Source of the DNA: Bemisia tabaci
Taxonomy: Eukaryota; Arthropoda; Insecta; Hemiptera; Aleyrodidae
DNA: 64,000 nt
Assembly (NCBI RefSeq): GCF_918797505.1
Contig: NC_092797.1
Span: 35,601,372-35,665,371, forward strand
Direction of reading: 5' to 3'
The notes beneath the pieces are model-generated. The model saw only the letters and a list, made by a program, of their open reading frames with translations, did not search any database and had not been told where the DNA came from. This document shows, one piece after another, positions 44,930-54,492 of this stretch. The first letter of the stretch is position 1, and every line of letters begins with the position of its first letter. The position numbers and the translations under genes were made by a program.

Positions 44930-45368
44930 GTCTAAAGTAGTTATCCGTAAAGTATGATTTGCCTGCAGGGTAATAATTTACCCGATTTCGCAACGAAACT
45001 TGGCAACGAAGCAAGGCGTCAGTCAGCGATCGAGGTGCGTGTATACCCAGCCCCGTCATTCACGACAAAGATATTGTAGATACGCCGAGCTAATAAGAGG
45101 AAAAAATTGATTGTAGGCGAACACTGTGTAGGGCGGGTTTTTTCTTCATCGGAGGCCCCGCGGAATTCGGCCGTGGGCCGTTTCGACGAGTGGGGGCAAA
45201 CGGACGGCCAAGGAGCAAGTTCAATTAAACACTTTGTAAATACTTGAAACGCAAGCGTTGTGAGCCCGGTTTGAAAGGGTCAACAGAATCCACGAGTTCA
45301 TTCATGCTCCGCAGCGCGTTTTTATCAATGAACCGCGAAACGTTCGCGATCGACGATCATCGTTCGTT
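44930..45368. other. spacer, no gene seen
   Basis: Contains a GC-rich patch (CCCCGCGGAATTCGGCCGTG at about 45156). No repeat ends or credible frame. Confidence 0.4.
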
Positions 45369-45465
45369 CGGCCGTGCCAAGGCAAAACGCCGTATGAGCA
45401 TTCCCGTCTTGCCAAATCTCTTCTGAATGAATTCGGATTTTCTCGATAACTTGTGTGTTTTCCCC

Positions 45466-46066
45466 CCAGCTAGAGTCCCTTCATACTGAGAGTCAAGACA
45501 ACCCTCCTCATGGAGTCACAAATGGGAATAAAGATTACACAAATTGACAGTTTTTCGTAATCTTTGATCGGCTCATTCTCAAATTCCTTTCTCCGTTCCT
45601 TCTCTCATTCCGTTTGTTCCTTGTCCAACCCGTTATTCCCCGGTCCATTCTACATTATAATCTTTGCAATCGATGAAAATGTAATCTTTATTCCCGTTTG
45701 TGACACTGTGGAGGCTTAAAATACGGTAACCAATCAGACATGGATTCACATTGTCTTGTCAATATGTCAGTATGAAGGGACTCTACCCCCAGCAGGCCGA
45801 TTATTGAAATTGATAGACAAAGCTATAGACAAAGAATACTAAAGCGATATGGAGGGATCCTAGGTGGGAACGGAGGTTGCAATAGACAAAGGAGGTAGGA
45901 AACAGACTAACTAAATGAAACCCACGAGAGGCCTTGTAGTTAGTCCATCATTTTATCTCTTAGCCTACAGGAACCATACCCATTTCAACCAATAGGATCG
46001 CTTCATACTCCCTATGTCTCCTTAGTCTATCGCTTCGTCTTTCAATTTCAATAATCAGCCTGCTGG
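45466..46066. mobile_element. family G element, nested in A, interrupted by F
   Basis: After removing F, the left end reads CCAGCAGGCCGATTATTGAA and the right end is TTCAATAATCAGCCTGCTGG, inverted with one mismatch, continued by ATTGATAGACAAAGC and its inverse. A truncated copy (GATAGACAAAGCTATAGACA) is at 60092. Target duplication in A was not clear. Confidence 0.82.
45471..45785. mobile_element. family F element, copy 3, nested in G
   Basis: TAGAGTCCCTTCATACTGAG and CAGTATGAAGGGACTCTA are inverted ends. CCCCCAGC flanks both sides (45463-45470, 45786-45793), a perfect 8-bp duplication that overlaps the first bases of G, so F is the youngest of the three. Confidence 0.93.
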
Positions 46067-46434
46067 AATTTTAAGGGAATTTTACCAGAAATTCACTCCA
46101 GCGTATCCGGAAATATCGAGTTTAATAAATATCGGTAAGTTTTCTCGAATATAAATATTTGATCGAGAGAAATTTGGCAACGTTCGAATGTTCATACGGT
46201 GCGTCTCCTATGCACGGCAGTATTCGTCTTTCGCGAGCCTCGACAGTGTGCGGCATGCGGCGTTACCCATTAGTTTTGCGAGCGTTAAATAATTACTCTA
46301 CGTATTTACGATCCGAGCTGCCGCTTTTAAGCGGATAAGTTCAATTGTATCCCGAGCTTATAAAATGTATTTTTCATGTTGAATCAATCATACAAGGGAA
46401 AGTTAAAAACAAAATTTCCGCAATTTTTTGAGGG

Positions 46435-46855
46435 ATGTATATGTCGCAGGCCATTCGCAATCGCCGGCAATTTACAAGCTGGTGGTGGATAAATATAGGA
46501 AATCATAAAATTCAAAAATAAAAGAACGAGAATAGAGTGCTGATTATGTTGCCTGTAATGTGAATAGACACATTTACATCCTGAAAAACATGGCAGGAAT
46601 ATGCACACTTAGAAGAGCGTGTAGTAAACTCTGTGACATTAGTTGGATTGAGATCGGACAGGCAACTAAACTAACATCGTGACAAAACGTAGAGTATCAC
46701 AAAAAATGAAGGCGCTTCAAGCCGAGCTCATACTTTTGAAGACCATAACCCTCAAAAATTGCATTATGCCGATGCGCATCATTGCGATTTATTGAAACAA
46801 CGTGTGAACCGCTTGCAAATTGCCGGCGATTGCTAATTTCCTGCGACATATACAG
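46435..46855. mobile_element. family X element, ~420 bp
   Basis: TGTATATGTCGCAGGCCATT then CGCAATCGCCGGCAATTTAC is inverted at the right as GCAAATTGCCGGCGATTGCT then AATTTCCTGCGACATATACA. TIR about 45 bp. Frames 46384-46608 and 46697-46921 (minus) straddle the ends and are not credible. Confidence 0.82.
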
Positions 46856-47328
46856 TATTGAAGGGATGATAAAAAGCTGGAACAACGTGCAAAAGTTAAG
46901 GGATGACGAGAAGGGATGCATTTTCTAGAGGTACTATTTATTTATTTTATTTTTCAATTACTTTCCTTTTAAAACATTTTTTTTACCTAATTTATTGTTT
47001 AGGATCACTGAAAGTGGACGAGAGGAATAGGAAAGAATGTAAAGGAATTGTGAGTATTCCCTAGCACCATGCAGAAGAATCTTAAAAATGTTACAGGAAA
47101 AAGTGCTTCTGATTGAATCGGATTTATGTTTAAATCGAGAGCCACGCCTCTTAATTTAAGTTTTGATGCAAGCAAAAGTCTAGACTAAAGGTCAAATTGA
47201 CTTTTTTACCTAGTGATGTATACGTAACAATCACTTCACCTTACACACACCTTCTAACGTAGATCATAATTTATTCCTCCATAATAAAGAAAATATTCAA
47301 CATAAAAGAAAGATAGCTGAGTGTGACT
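46856..47328. other. spacer with a family B remnant
   Basis: 47110-47170 (CTGATTGAATCGGATTT, CGCCTCTTAATTTAAG) is a degraded fragment of family B. GTGTGACT at 47321-47328 is the left duplication of the hAT element that follows. Confidence 0.5.
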
Positions 47329-48221
47329 CAGGGCCGGATTTACCTACTTGCCGCCCATGGGCCGCTAGTATTTTTCCGCCCTCTTCTCATTCGTTTTGAA
47401 ACATCAATGAAAACCATCAAATGAACGTGCTAGCGGGGGAGGGGTGCATAAGACGCGTTTACTAGTGTTGAACACATTTTTTGGGAAAGCCCTGTCAACA
47501 CTACTAGCAAAAGTTCACTGAACTTTGTGCGAAAGTTAAGTTTCGTAAACCTATCTCTGTGTGGACAAGGCCTTCCATTCATAAAAAATGAACGAAACAA
47601 TTATGAAGGAACAAACATAAATGTGGATTAATGATTTTAATTTCCGCCGCCGCGCCTCGCAGACCGCACTGTGTTTGACGCAATGCGTGAAGTATTCACG
47701 CAGTCTTCTAGGCGCTATGCGTCTCCCGCTGATCGCACTGTGTTTGCCGCAATGCGTGAGGTATTCATGCATTCTTGTAGGCGCTATCCGTTTCACGCTG
47801 TCCGCAATGACCGCACCGTGTTTGTTGTAATGCGTGAAGTATTCGTGCAGTCTTGTAGGCGCTAATATGTGTTACCTGCCGATCGCCGCGCCGAGGGCTT
47901 CTCCTTTTCATCTCAAGTCCTCGTCATCATTTCTCTATAGGTAAGTCGCGCCGTTCCAGGCAAAATTGCGTGTTTGGTTTCTCTCTTAACTCGACTAATT
48001 AAAGGTGCTGCCTCTTGTATCACTGAGAGACGACACAAGGAGAAATTACTATACTCTCAGAAAATTAGAGATTTTGTCGCCTTTTTTCGTTTGTATTTTT
48101 TTTTTTCTAAATCCGATTTTTTTTTATACCTACATTTAAAAAAATTGCAAAATTTGCCGCCCCCTATAGATTTGCCGCCATGGGCCGCGGCCCATGTGGC
48201 CACCCCTTTAATCCGGCCCTG
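47329..48221. mobile_element. 893-bp non-autonomous hAT element with perfect TSD
   Basis: Begins CAGGGCCGGATTTACCTACT and ends TTTAATCCGGCCCTG, the CAGGGCCGG terminus known from many hAT elements. GTGTGACT flanks both sides (47321-47328, 48222-48229), a perfect 8-bp duplication. TTGCCGCCCATGGGCCGC near the left pairs with GCCGCGGCCCATG near the right. The internal frames are short and repeat-derived; no transposase is present. Confidence 0.95.
47665..47863. repeat. three ~70-bp tandem units inside the hAT element
   Basis: CGCACTGTGTTTG then GCAATGCGTGAAGTATTCAC then CTTGTAGGCGCTAT recurs at 47665, 47734 and 47812. The GCAATGCGTGAAGTAT core and the TAGGCGC words also occur in the palindrome at 62052-62187. 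Frames across it on both strands are artefacts of the tandem units. Confidence 0.85.
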
Positions 48222-48229
48222 GTGTGACT

Positions 48230-48840
48230 ACAGTAAGTCTTTGAAATAAATAGTGTCGTAACAATTTTCATAGCATTTTCTCACATCAGATTTCTTTCTG
48301 CTTTTTACTTCCCTTTTTTCCGATGCGCAAAGACCATCTCATAATTATTTAACCTCATATTTTCCGGTTCGGATCCCTGTGATGTTCTAAAAGAGAATGC
48401 ATTAGCGGAGTCATGGCGCGGCGCCGACCTGGCCTTACGGGACGTGCAATTTACTGCAGCCTTCCCGGACGAAAACATGCATCGGCATTCTCGTTGCACG
48501 GTGCATCCGAATATTAGTGCGAGCACGGAGGCCTAGCGTCGCGCCGCGCTCCGTCGTAAAAAAATACGTCCGTCATTTCTCACACATTTCGACGATTGGC
48601 ATTTTGGCATGTGAGCCGTGTAGTCTATGTCTGCCTCGTCATATAGCCGTCAACTCATTTTCCGGCTTTGAGGTGTATCCATTCAGCCCGTACACCGATG
48701 CCGGACGAGTAATCTCTTCAATCTCGATCTTATCGTAGTTAGAAAGACTAATTCCATTGGTCAGTTGTACTGCGGTGTCTATACTACTTCTGCTTGAAAC
48801 GAATAAGACTCGATTAATTTCCATTTTTGGAAACTATAAA
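48230..48840. other. unique segment with one natural-looking minus frame
   Basis: The minus frame 48639-48824 (61 codons, beginning M-E-I-N-R-V-L-F-V-S-S) has balanced composition with acidic and hydrophobic residues, and the AG of a plausible acceptor (TTTTATAG) lies nine bases upstream of its ATG. I found no donor before its stop, no homologous family comes to mind, and an overlapping plus frame (48517-48738) is equally open. Kept as spacer with a weak coding candidate. Confidence 0.3.
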
Positions 48841-49073
48841 ATTCCAAAAAAAAAAGTCGCTTGGATCTAGAGTCCAGTTTCTTAAAAACATTGACAAGAA
48901 AAAATACTCTTGATTCAATCGGACTTTTTGCTTGAATCAAAATAAGGAAATCCGCCTAAATCAGGAGGCTCGGCTCTTCGATTCAAGGAAAAATGGGATT
49001 GGATCAAGAGTATTTTTATTGTCAATTTTATTAAGAGTCTCGACTCTAGATCCAAGCGATTTTTTTCCCAGTG
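48841..49073. mobile_element. family B MITE, copy 2
   Basis: TTGGATCTAGAGTCCAG and ACTCTAGATCCAAGCGAT are the inverted subterminal parts; the right end CCCAGTG is intact while the left CACTGG has decayed. Interior TTGATTCAATCGGACTTTTT and AAATCCGCCTAAAT match the family. Confidence 0.85.
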
Positions 49074-49972
49074 ATAGTCTCAGAAACGAATTTTTTAGTA
49101 AATGAAGACAGCGCTCATGTTGATATCTTTTACAAGTAGTAGCATCGCAGATATCCGCATACGTTGAAGATCGTTCACGTTAGGTTAGGTTACGTAGGTT
49201 ACGTAGGTAGACGTAAGGCCATGATTTGGTACTAATCTTTAAATGTCTTGCCGTAGTTTTGAGAAAAAGTAGGCTCTCTTAGTTTATGTAGCCTCCAAGT
49301 GGTTTTGTGAAAATCTTACAGTATGGATTTATCCAAATAATTCTACGTGAACAGGGTCTCAAGTATATAGTTTTCTCTGTAGATTCTTGAATTCTGGAAA
49401 TTCACCAATTCCTTGACTTGCTGAACAGATTTTTTGCTGAAAAATATGTGTTCTAAAGATTTTTAAAAACAGATTACAGTATGGTTGCATCGAACCATCT
49501 CATAAAATCCCCAGTCGTGTATCAGAAGAACCCGAGTAAGAAGGAATAATCGTCTCTCACCCAACACGGATGGAGACATCGACAAGAGGGTAAAGGCGGC
49601 AGCGCTGTAGTTTTACTACACCGTATTTTCGAATGTTACGTTCTTTTGTTTTTGTGAAATTCGCGTACCCCCGCGGCGAATCTAGGTCGCGTGGTCCAGT
49701 TCGGTTGGGTTTCCATCGGAGCATCGGAGATTTGAGCCGGGCCAAATTAATGAGGGTCAAAAGGCCGCGGTCGACCGGGGCTTCGCGCCAAATTCACCTG
49801 AATCGCAACAACTGCAACTCGTCTCCTCGCCTGTCGTCCGTCCCTCACTTTTTTCGCTTAATTCGTCCCGCAAATTGCAAACCCCTCTTCGATCTATCGC
49901 GGGGACGTAGTACTCTACGAGGCCCTGCGTTGCTGTGAATCTGCACCAATGTTTTCTTGTAAAAAATTAAAT
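49074..49972. other. spacer, no gene seen
   Basis: GTTAGGTTAGGTTACGTAGG near 49180 is a short TTAGG-type tract. 49640-49930 is GC-richer with open frames on both strands (49633-49938 plus, 49557-49760 minus), none recognisable. Confidence 0.4.
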
Positions 49973-49980
49973 TTCCCAGT

Positions 49981-50227
49981 CGCCGGCCAGGTTGGCCTAG
50001 TGGTCAGCGCGTCTGACTCTAGGTCAATAGGTCCCGGGTTCGAATCCCAGTGGTGGCGTCTAATTTTCACGGAATTGACGAGTAGACCTGCTGAAACAGA
50101 TTCTCCTCGGCCCTAATCCCTGAAAATTAGAAAAAAGCCTGGAGCATGGAGCCTGATGTCTACGGACACTAAACATTGTCTAAAGTTGGCTGAAGGTGCA
50201 ATAGACACGAAGCCATTAAACCAGCAG

Positions 50228-50260
<33 letters not shown>
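49981..50260 (+). mobile_element. tRNA-derived SINE with poly-A tail
   Basis: The head is tRNA-like: TGGCCTAGTGGTCAGCG fits the A box (TRGCNNAGTGG) and GGTTCGAATCCC is a perfect B box, spaced as in a tRNA, so it should carry an internal RNA polymerase III promoter. The anticodon arm is irregular and a 3-prime body of about 170 bp follows, ending in a run of about 33 A, so it is not a functional tRNA gene. TTCCCAGT flanks both sides (49973-49980, 50261-50268). It needs a LINE reverse transcriptase in trans. The long pure A-run suggests a recent insertion. Confidence 0.95.
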
Positions 50261-50262
<2 letters not shown>

Positions 50263-50340
50263 CCCAGTTAAATTTGGCCATAGCTGATGAGGCTTGGTTC
50301 CTTTCTGCTTAACGCTGTCCAAGTTCTCCTAGGAGTAGCA

Positions 50341-50684
50341 TTCATAAATTGCGCAACGTACTTTTTCGGAATTTCTGACCTTCTCTCCCCCGTTTTAGCG
50401 CTTCGTATGGAACCATGGAACCTTTCTTTTTGTACGTAACGTTTTACGGACTCCCTTCTTAAGATCCCAAAAATCGTAGGAAACTTTTAAGTATATAGAT
50501 GAATTAAATTTGAAATATTTTTAATGATAGCGCGACATAACGTCGAAGAAATGAGGATGATCTTGGAGTGTGTATGTTATTTTTACCAATAGAGAGGGTT
50601 ACGTAACGCTGGCACTGACCCCTCTCGACAGCAGCGTAACGCATGCTCAATGCTCATAGCCCCTTCCCTAGAACGTTAAGTAAC
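50341..50684. repeat. family J-like segment
   Basis: ATTGCGCAACGTACTTTTTC, TACGTAACGTTTTACGG, GGTTACGTAACGCTGGCACT and ACGTTAAGTAACGG words match the style of 37363-37938, including the GGCACTGACCCC word. Borders are approximate; it abuts foldback T. Confidence 0.55.
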
Positions 50685-51116
50685 GGGTCATTTGCGCTAG
50701 TCGCTTAATTGTGTTTTGATGCTTGATTCTTGTAGATTAGCTGAAAATATTAAGATCTGTCCAAACCGCAACGTCCCAAGTTCAATATTAACCGAGATAG
50801 CTCCCTTTGAAAAGTTGGGTTTTTGACGTCATGCACCGCGGTAGTGACAATCTTGGTTCCTTCCACCTTGCTTTCATCCCCGTTTCACGTAGAGTAACCA
50901 GTGCTAATGTGTGTCTCCCTGATGATGAAACCAAGGTGGAAGAAACCAAGGATGTCACCACCGCGGTGGATGACGTCAAAAACTCGACTTTTCAGGGGAC
51001 GATACCCGGTTGATATTGAACGTAAAAAGATGCGGATTGGACATATCGTAATATTTTTATGTAATCTACTAGAATCAAGCATCAAAACACGATTCTGTGA
51101 CCAGCACAACTGACCC
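50685..51116. mobile_element. foldback element T, ~430 bp
   Basis: GGGTCATTTGCGCTAGTC at the left and GACCAGCACAACTGACCC at the right are inverted, and pairing continues through TGTTTTGATGCTTGATTCT, TTGACGTCATGCACCGCGGT and CTTGGTTCCTTCCACCTTG. Arms are about 190 bp. Open frames on both strands (50788-51163) are mirror products of the palindrome. A solo right end lies at 27772. Confidence 0.88.
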
Positions 51117-51330
51117 ATGAAGAACGTTCTCTTACAGGAATTTCCAGCAGTCGAGCTAATCAATTGTCCATTTTTTATTCGAGCGTCACAACCGAAAATT
51201 TATCGCACTAAATCATGTTTGAAATCCGGTAAATGCGTTCGTTGGGGATTTAACATCTCTGTTGCAGGCATGGTCGCATGGCACATAAGTACAAGGCGGT
51301 CGAAGCCAACTCGGTCAGCGACCAATCGCA

Positions 51331-51437
51331 GCTCCTTTGACACAAGGGCGTATCTCAATTTCCATTTGAGCCCTGTCCTCCGTATAACTCTATAGCTTCC
51401 AGGGCTCACACGGAAATTGAGATACGTCAGAGGAGCG
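51331..51437. repeat. short hairpin element (~105 bp)
   Basis: GGGCGTATCTCAATTTCC pairs with GGAAATTGAGATACGTC, with GAGCCCTG and CAGGGCTCA inside and GCTCCTTTGAC/TCAGAGGAGC outside. The loop half TCCTCCGTATAACTCTATAG resembles that at 23460. Confidence 0.82.
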
Positions 51438-52945
51438 ACCAATGACGCGGACGCTCGAACACGCAGTCTTCATTTTAGTCCTAATTTTCCCATTTTTCTG
51501 TTTTATTTTTATAATTTTTCACCGCCCGACGCCCGCTGCGTGACGGATTTACCAAATATCTTTCTAAGTTATTTACGATGGCAGATGCACCGAAACGTCA
51601 CGCGGATCTTTAAGTGTAAGTAGACTTGCTAACGCTTTTAAAGCGTGTACATTTGCCTACCGTTAATCTGTTCTCGTCACACTCCCCCCTCCACCCTTCG
51701 CAAACTCTTCTCCCCATATTTTACCGCATTATTTTCCTCGTTTCCCCCTTTATTCTCTGCTGAACCCCAACTTCTTTATTTTCTGCGTTCTCGCTCTCCA
51801 CGCCAAAACACTCTAGCAAAAGTGAGCAGACTTTTTTTTTTACAGAAAAGAGAGTTCTGGAACTTTTGATTACTGCCAGTAAATTCGCAAAAGTTGATGA
51901 GTTGATTTTTTCCCTTCTTTTTCTCTCGTTTTTTTGTGACCAAACGTTATTGCCCTGCTAGGGCACTAATTTCCACCATTTTTTTCGTTTTTTTTATGGT
52001 GGAGTAATATTTTTTGCTGGCACAAATAAATAGGATCTTCGTCGGTAACTTAGCCACGATTAATAATGCAGCGATAATACGCAAAAGTTCTGGAGGAAAT
52101 ACTACTATGCACTGACGCGGGCGATGAGGTCCTGCATCGTTTTTTTCGAACAACGTGAGATTTAAGTGGGGTCTTTCATGGGAATTCCCGCTTAAAAACT
52201 ACTTTCCCAAAAACTTTGACTGAAAAATTCACTTTATGTGCGTCCGTACACGGTGGTTACAGCATCTAAAATCCAAAACTAATTACCCTCCTCTTTCTGA
52301 TCTAAATACCAAACTTCCAAAATTTTCTCATCAAATCCCTCCCTTTTTTAAACGACTTTATATCCAAATTTAATTTATTTTTTTTTCTTTGTCCTTTCTT
52401 TCAATTTTTAGTACCTCTCTTTTTGTGATCTCTGCTCCAGGTGTTAATGGCCTAGCTTTGCTAAAACCCCTTAAATGTATAAAACAACAACAACGACAAC
52501 AGTAACAGCACACTTTGAAGCTCAGTCGGGAACCTCCCTGGATTACTTTCCCAATAATTCTACTTAAGTTTTCCTTTCAAATTTTCGACACTTACCTGAC
52601 TTTCCCCGGAAATTTTGATCGCTAAATGCGACTGACCCGTCCGTTGTCGTGTAAGTCGACCAGCGTTGATACACACATCATTAATCTTGCTAAATATTTG
52701 TAAAAAAATATTTTTTCTCATTAATATGTTTGCTCGTGGGTGGAAGCCTGACACTTAGGTTGATCAATTAGTCATTCACTTTGCAAATCACTTTTTAAAT
52801 CCGAAACTTTGCTTCGGATGTAGGTTCAGTCCTCCCAGCGGGACGTCACGGTTTTGGGCGATATTCCCGGACGTGCGATACACGCCGACGAGGCCCCTGC
52901 GGTCGCTGCTCGAATGATGCGCCAACATTTTGATTCGAATAAATT
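51438..52945. other. spacer, no gene seen
   Basis: T-rich and C/T-rich parts at 51480-51800; a CAACAACAACGACAACAG microsatellite at 52486-52503. Frames of 60-75 codons have no domain. Confidence 0.4.
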
Positions 52946-53193
52946 AAGCGTCGCACGGTGGATCGAGTCAATAGGAGAGGTCGGACAAAGTGTGGAAACT
53001 TTAAACGCTTATAACTCCGTTAATACAAGATTTGGATGTTCCAAAGTGGTTTCATTGGTTTTCTCGTGAAATTTTCTTCAAGAAGCACCCCTTGGAATTT
53101 AAAATGTAACAATGTAAACATCAAAATTTGCAGTTTTACTTAAAAATTTCATGTCCGACCACTCTAATTGACTCGATAAACTGTGCGTCGCTT
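52946..53193. mobile_element. family V MITE, 248 bp
   Basis: AAGCGTCGCACGGTGGATCG then AGTCAATAGGAGAGGTCGGAC is inverted at the right as GTCCGACCACTCTAATTGAC then TCGATAAACTGTGCGTCGCTT. TIR about 41 bp. The interior ATAACTCCGTTAATAC and CATCAAAATTTGCAG are shared with 9968-10145. Confidence 0.85.
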
Positions 53194-53294
53194 GGAACTG
53201 CAACATTGTATGCTTTGCCCATGTTCGCGGGTAAATTACCCGGAATGAATGGGTCACTCGGATTCTCCTCTCGCACCTCGTATATATTCTACAG

Positions 53295-53457
53295 CAGTGG
53301 GGTGCGGTGCAGTGCGATATATCGATTAATCTGCCGTTTAAACCTATGGGAATGGATCGATAATCAGGGTGTTTGCAAGGAATGCGTTCATAATCGATTC
53401 TTTACCATAGCTTCAATGGGGAAATATCGATCATTGATCATTCACGCTTCACCACTG
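53295..53457. mobile_element. family D hAT-like MITE
   Basis: CAGTGGGGTGCGGTGCAGTG start and TTCACGCTTCACCACTG end, interior AACCTATGGGAATGGATCGA and ATAATCGATTCTTTACCATA. Flanks TTCTACAG and TTTCATAG agree at five of eight positions. Confidence 0.85.
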
Positions 53458-53730
53458 TTTCATAGCCGCCTTGATATCTCGCATATTCTACAGAGGGTGG
53501 TGAGTCGTTTCATTATTTTCCTCCTGCGGACTTTTTATAAAAAATTTCATTTCGCCTCTCCATCAGCGACGCCAAACTGAGGCACTTTTCATTTTGTCAC
53601 CAACCACCGGATGTACCATCATGAATTCGAAGGTCAAAAATTTCCAGATCAATGCCCTTTTAACCTCTATTCTAAAAATTGCAAAAGACTGCCGAACTTA
53701 TGAAGTTTGTTTTCCTCCCCATGCTCAGAG
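53458..53730. other. spacer, no gene seen
   Basis: The plus frame 53128-53580 (150 codons) spans V and D elements and this spacer, so it is rejected as a gene. Confidence 0.4.
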
Positions 53731-53830
53731 GTTACGATTTGGGAGTGGCTAGGGCATTGGTTCACCACCGACGTGATCCAGGTTCGGTCTTGGCGGCTGG
53801 AGTCTAATTTTTAATGAGGTCATAGATTTT
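53731..53830 (+). mobile_element. degenerate tRNA-derived SINE head
   Basis: AGTGGCTAGGGCATTGG resembles an A box and CAGGTTCGGTCTTGGC a decayed B box at tRNA spacing, followed by GTCTAATTTTTAA, which is close to GTCTAATTTTCAC just after the head of the SINE at 49981. No poly-A tail is seen. Probably an old relative. Confidence 0.5.
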
Positions 53831-53955
53831 TAACACTAAGCTTTTGGGCGATGTGACACAGGGAAAATTAGCGCACGAAAAATCAACCAACAGAATGTGT
53901 TACTTCGTGTTTTACTTCTCATATTAACAGAAGATTTTGGTTACTTTTTCTTACC

Positions 53956-54205
53956 CTGCCGCGCTAGGGAAAATCTCCGTATCAGCATTCAGACGTTGCC
54001 AAAGTTCCTCTCAGAAAATATCTATTCTTGAAGAAACTTATGAATATTTTTCCATCAAATTTTTATTTTTCGATCAAATTACGAACAAAATTCCCTGAAA
54101 AACCGGAGTAAAAACGCTCGCAAACTTTTCCGAAAATTCTTGATTTATTTAAGAAAATTTGGCAACGTCTGAAGACTCATACGCCGTTCTTTCTTAGCAC
54201 GGCAG
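53956..54205. mobile_element. family A MITE, copy 8
   Basis: CTGCCGCGCTAGGGAAAATC and GTTCTTTCTTAGCACGGCAG ends; flanks TACC (53952-53955) and TACG (54206-54209) are a 4-bp duplication with one mismatch. Confidence 0.88.
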
Positions 54206-54492
54206 TACGGTGCACCCGATCCTGTTATCCGATAGGGTTAACTCACACTCTTGCATTAAAGAAATATGAACATTTCTCCTTGATATTTTCAGGAACTTTA
54301 GGAGAAATTGCGAACAAAATTATCTGAAAAATTGGAAGACGAAATTTCAAAATTTTCCGAGGATATTCGTGTTTTATCAAAGAAAATTTGGCAACGTCTG
54401 AAGGCTCATAAGGCGTTCCTCCTTAGCACGGCAGCACTATGCACCTGAGTCTGTCATCCGATAGGGTTAACTCACACTCTTGCATTAAAGAA
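54206..54492. repeat. flank duplicated around a truncated A copy
   Basis: ATCCGATAGGGTTAACTCAC then ACTCTTGCATTAAAGAA occurs at 54218-54263 and again at 54449-54492. Between the two lies a 5-prime truncated A element (about 54264-54434, ending CTCCTTAGCACGGCAG). The flanks are nearly identical while this A body differs clearly from the adjacent copy 8. Confidence 0.8.

Larger units (their letters stand above)
45369..46220. mobile_element. family A MITE, copy 7, carrying G and F insertions
   Basis: Left end GGCCGTGCCAAGGCAAAACG then CCGTATGAGCATTC; right end AATTTGGCAACGTTCGAATG then TTCATACGG and CTATGCACGGCAG. Followed by TATT as in other copies, though the left flank (CGTT) has drifted. 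About 600 bp of foreign sequence (G plus F) divides it after TTGTGTGTTTTCC. Confidence 0.85.

Noticed and set aside
47551..47865. Overlapping frames on both strands in the hAT element
   Set aside because: Produced by three tandem ~70-bp units; no transposase motif.
49981..50056. Functional tRNA gene
   Set aside because: A and B boxes are good, but the anticodon arm is irregular and the unit continues into a SINE body with a poly-A tail and target duplications.
53128..53580. 150-codon plus-strand frame
   Set aside because: Crosses the end of a V element, a spacer and a whole D element, so it is assembled from repeats.
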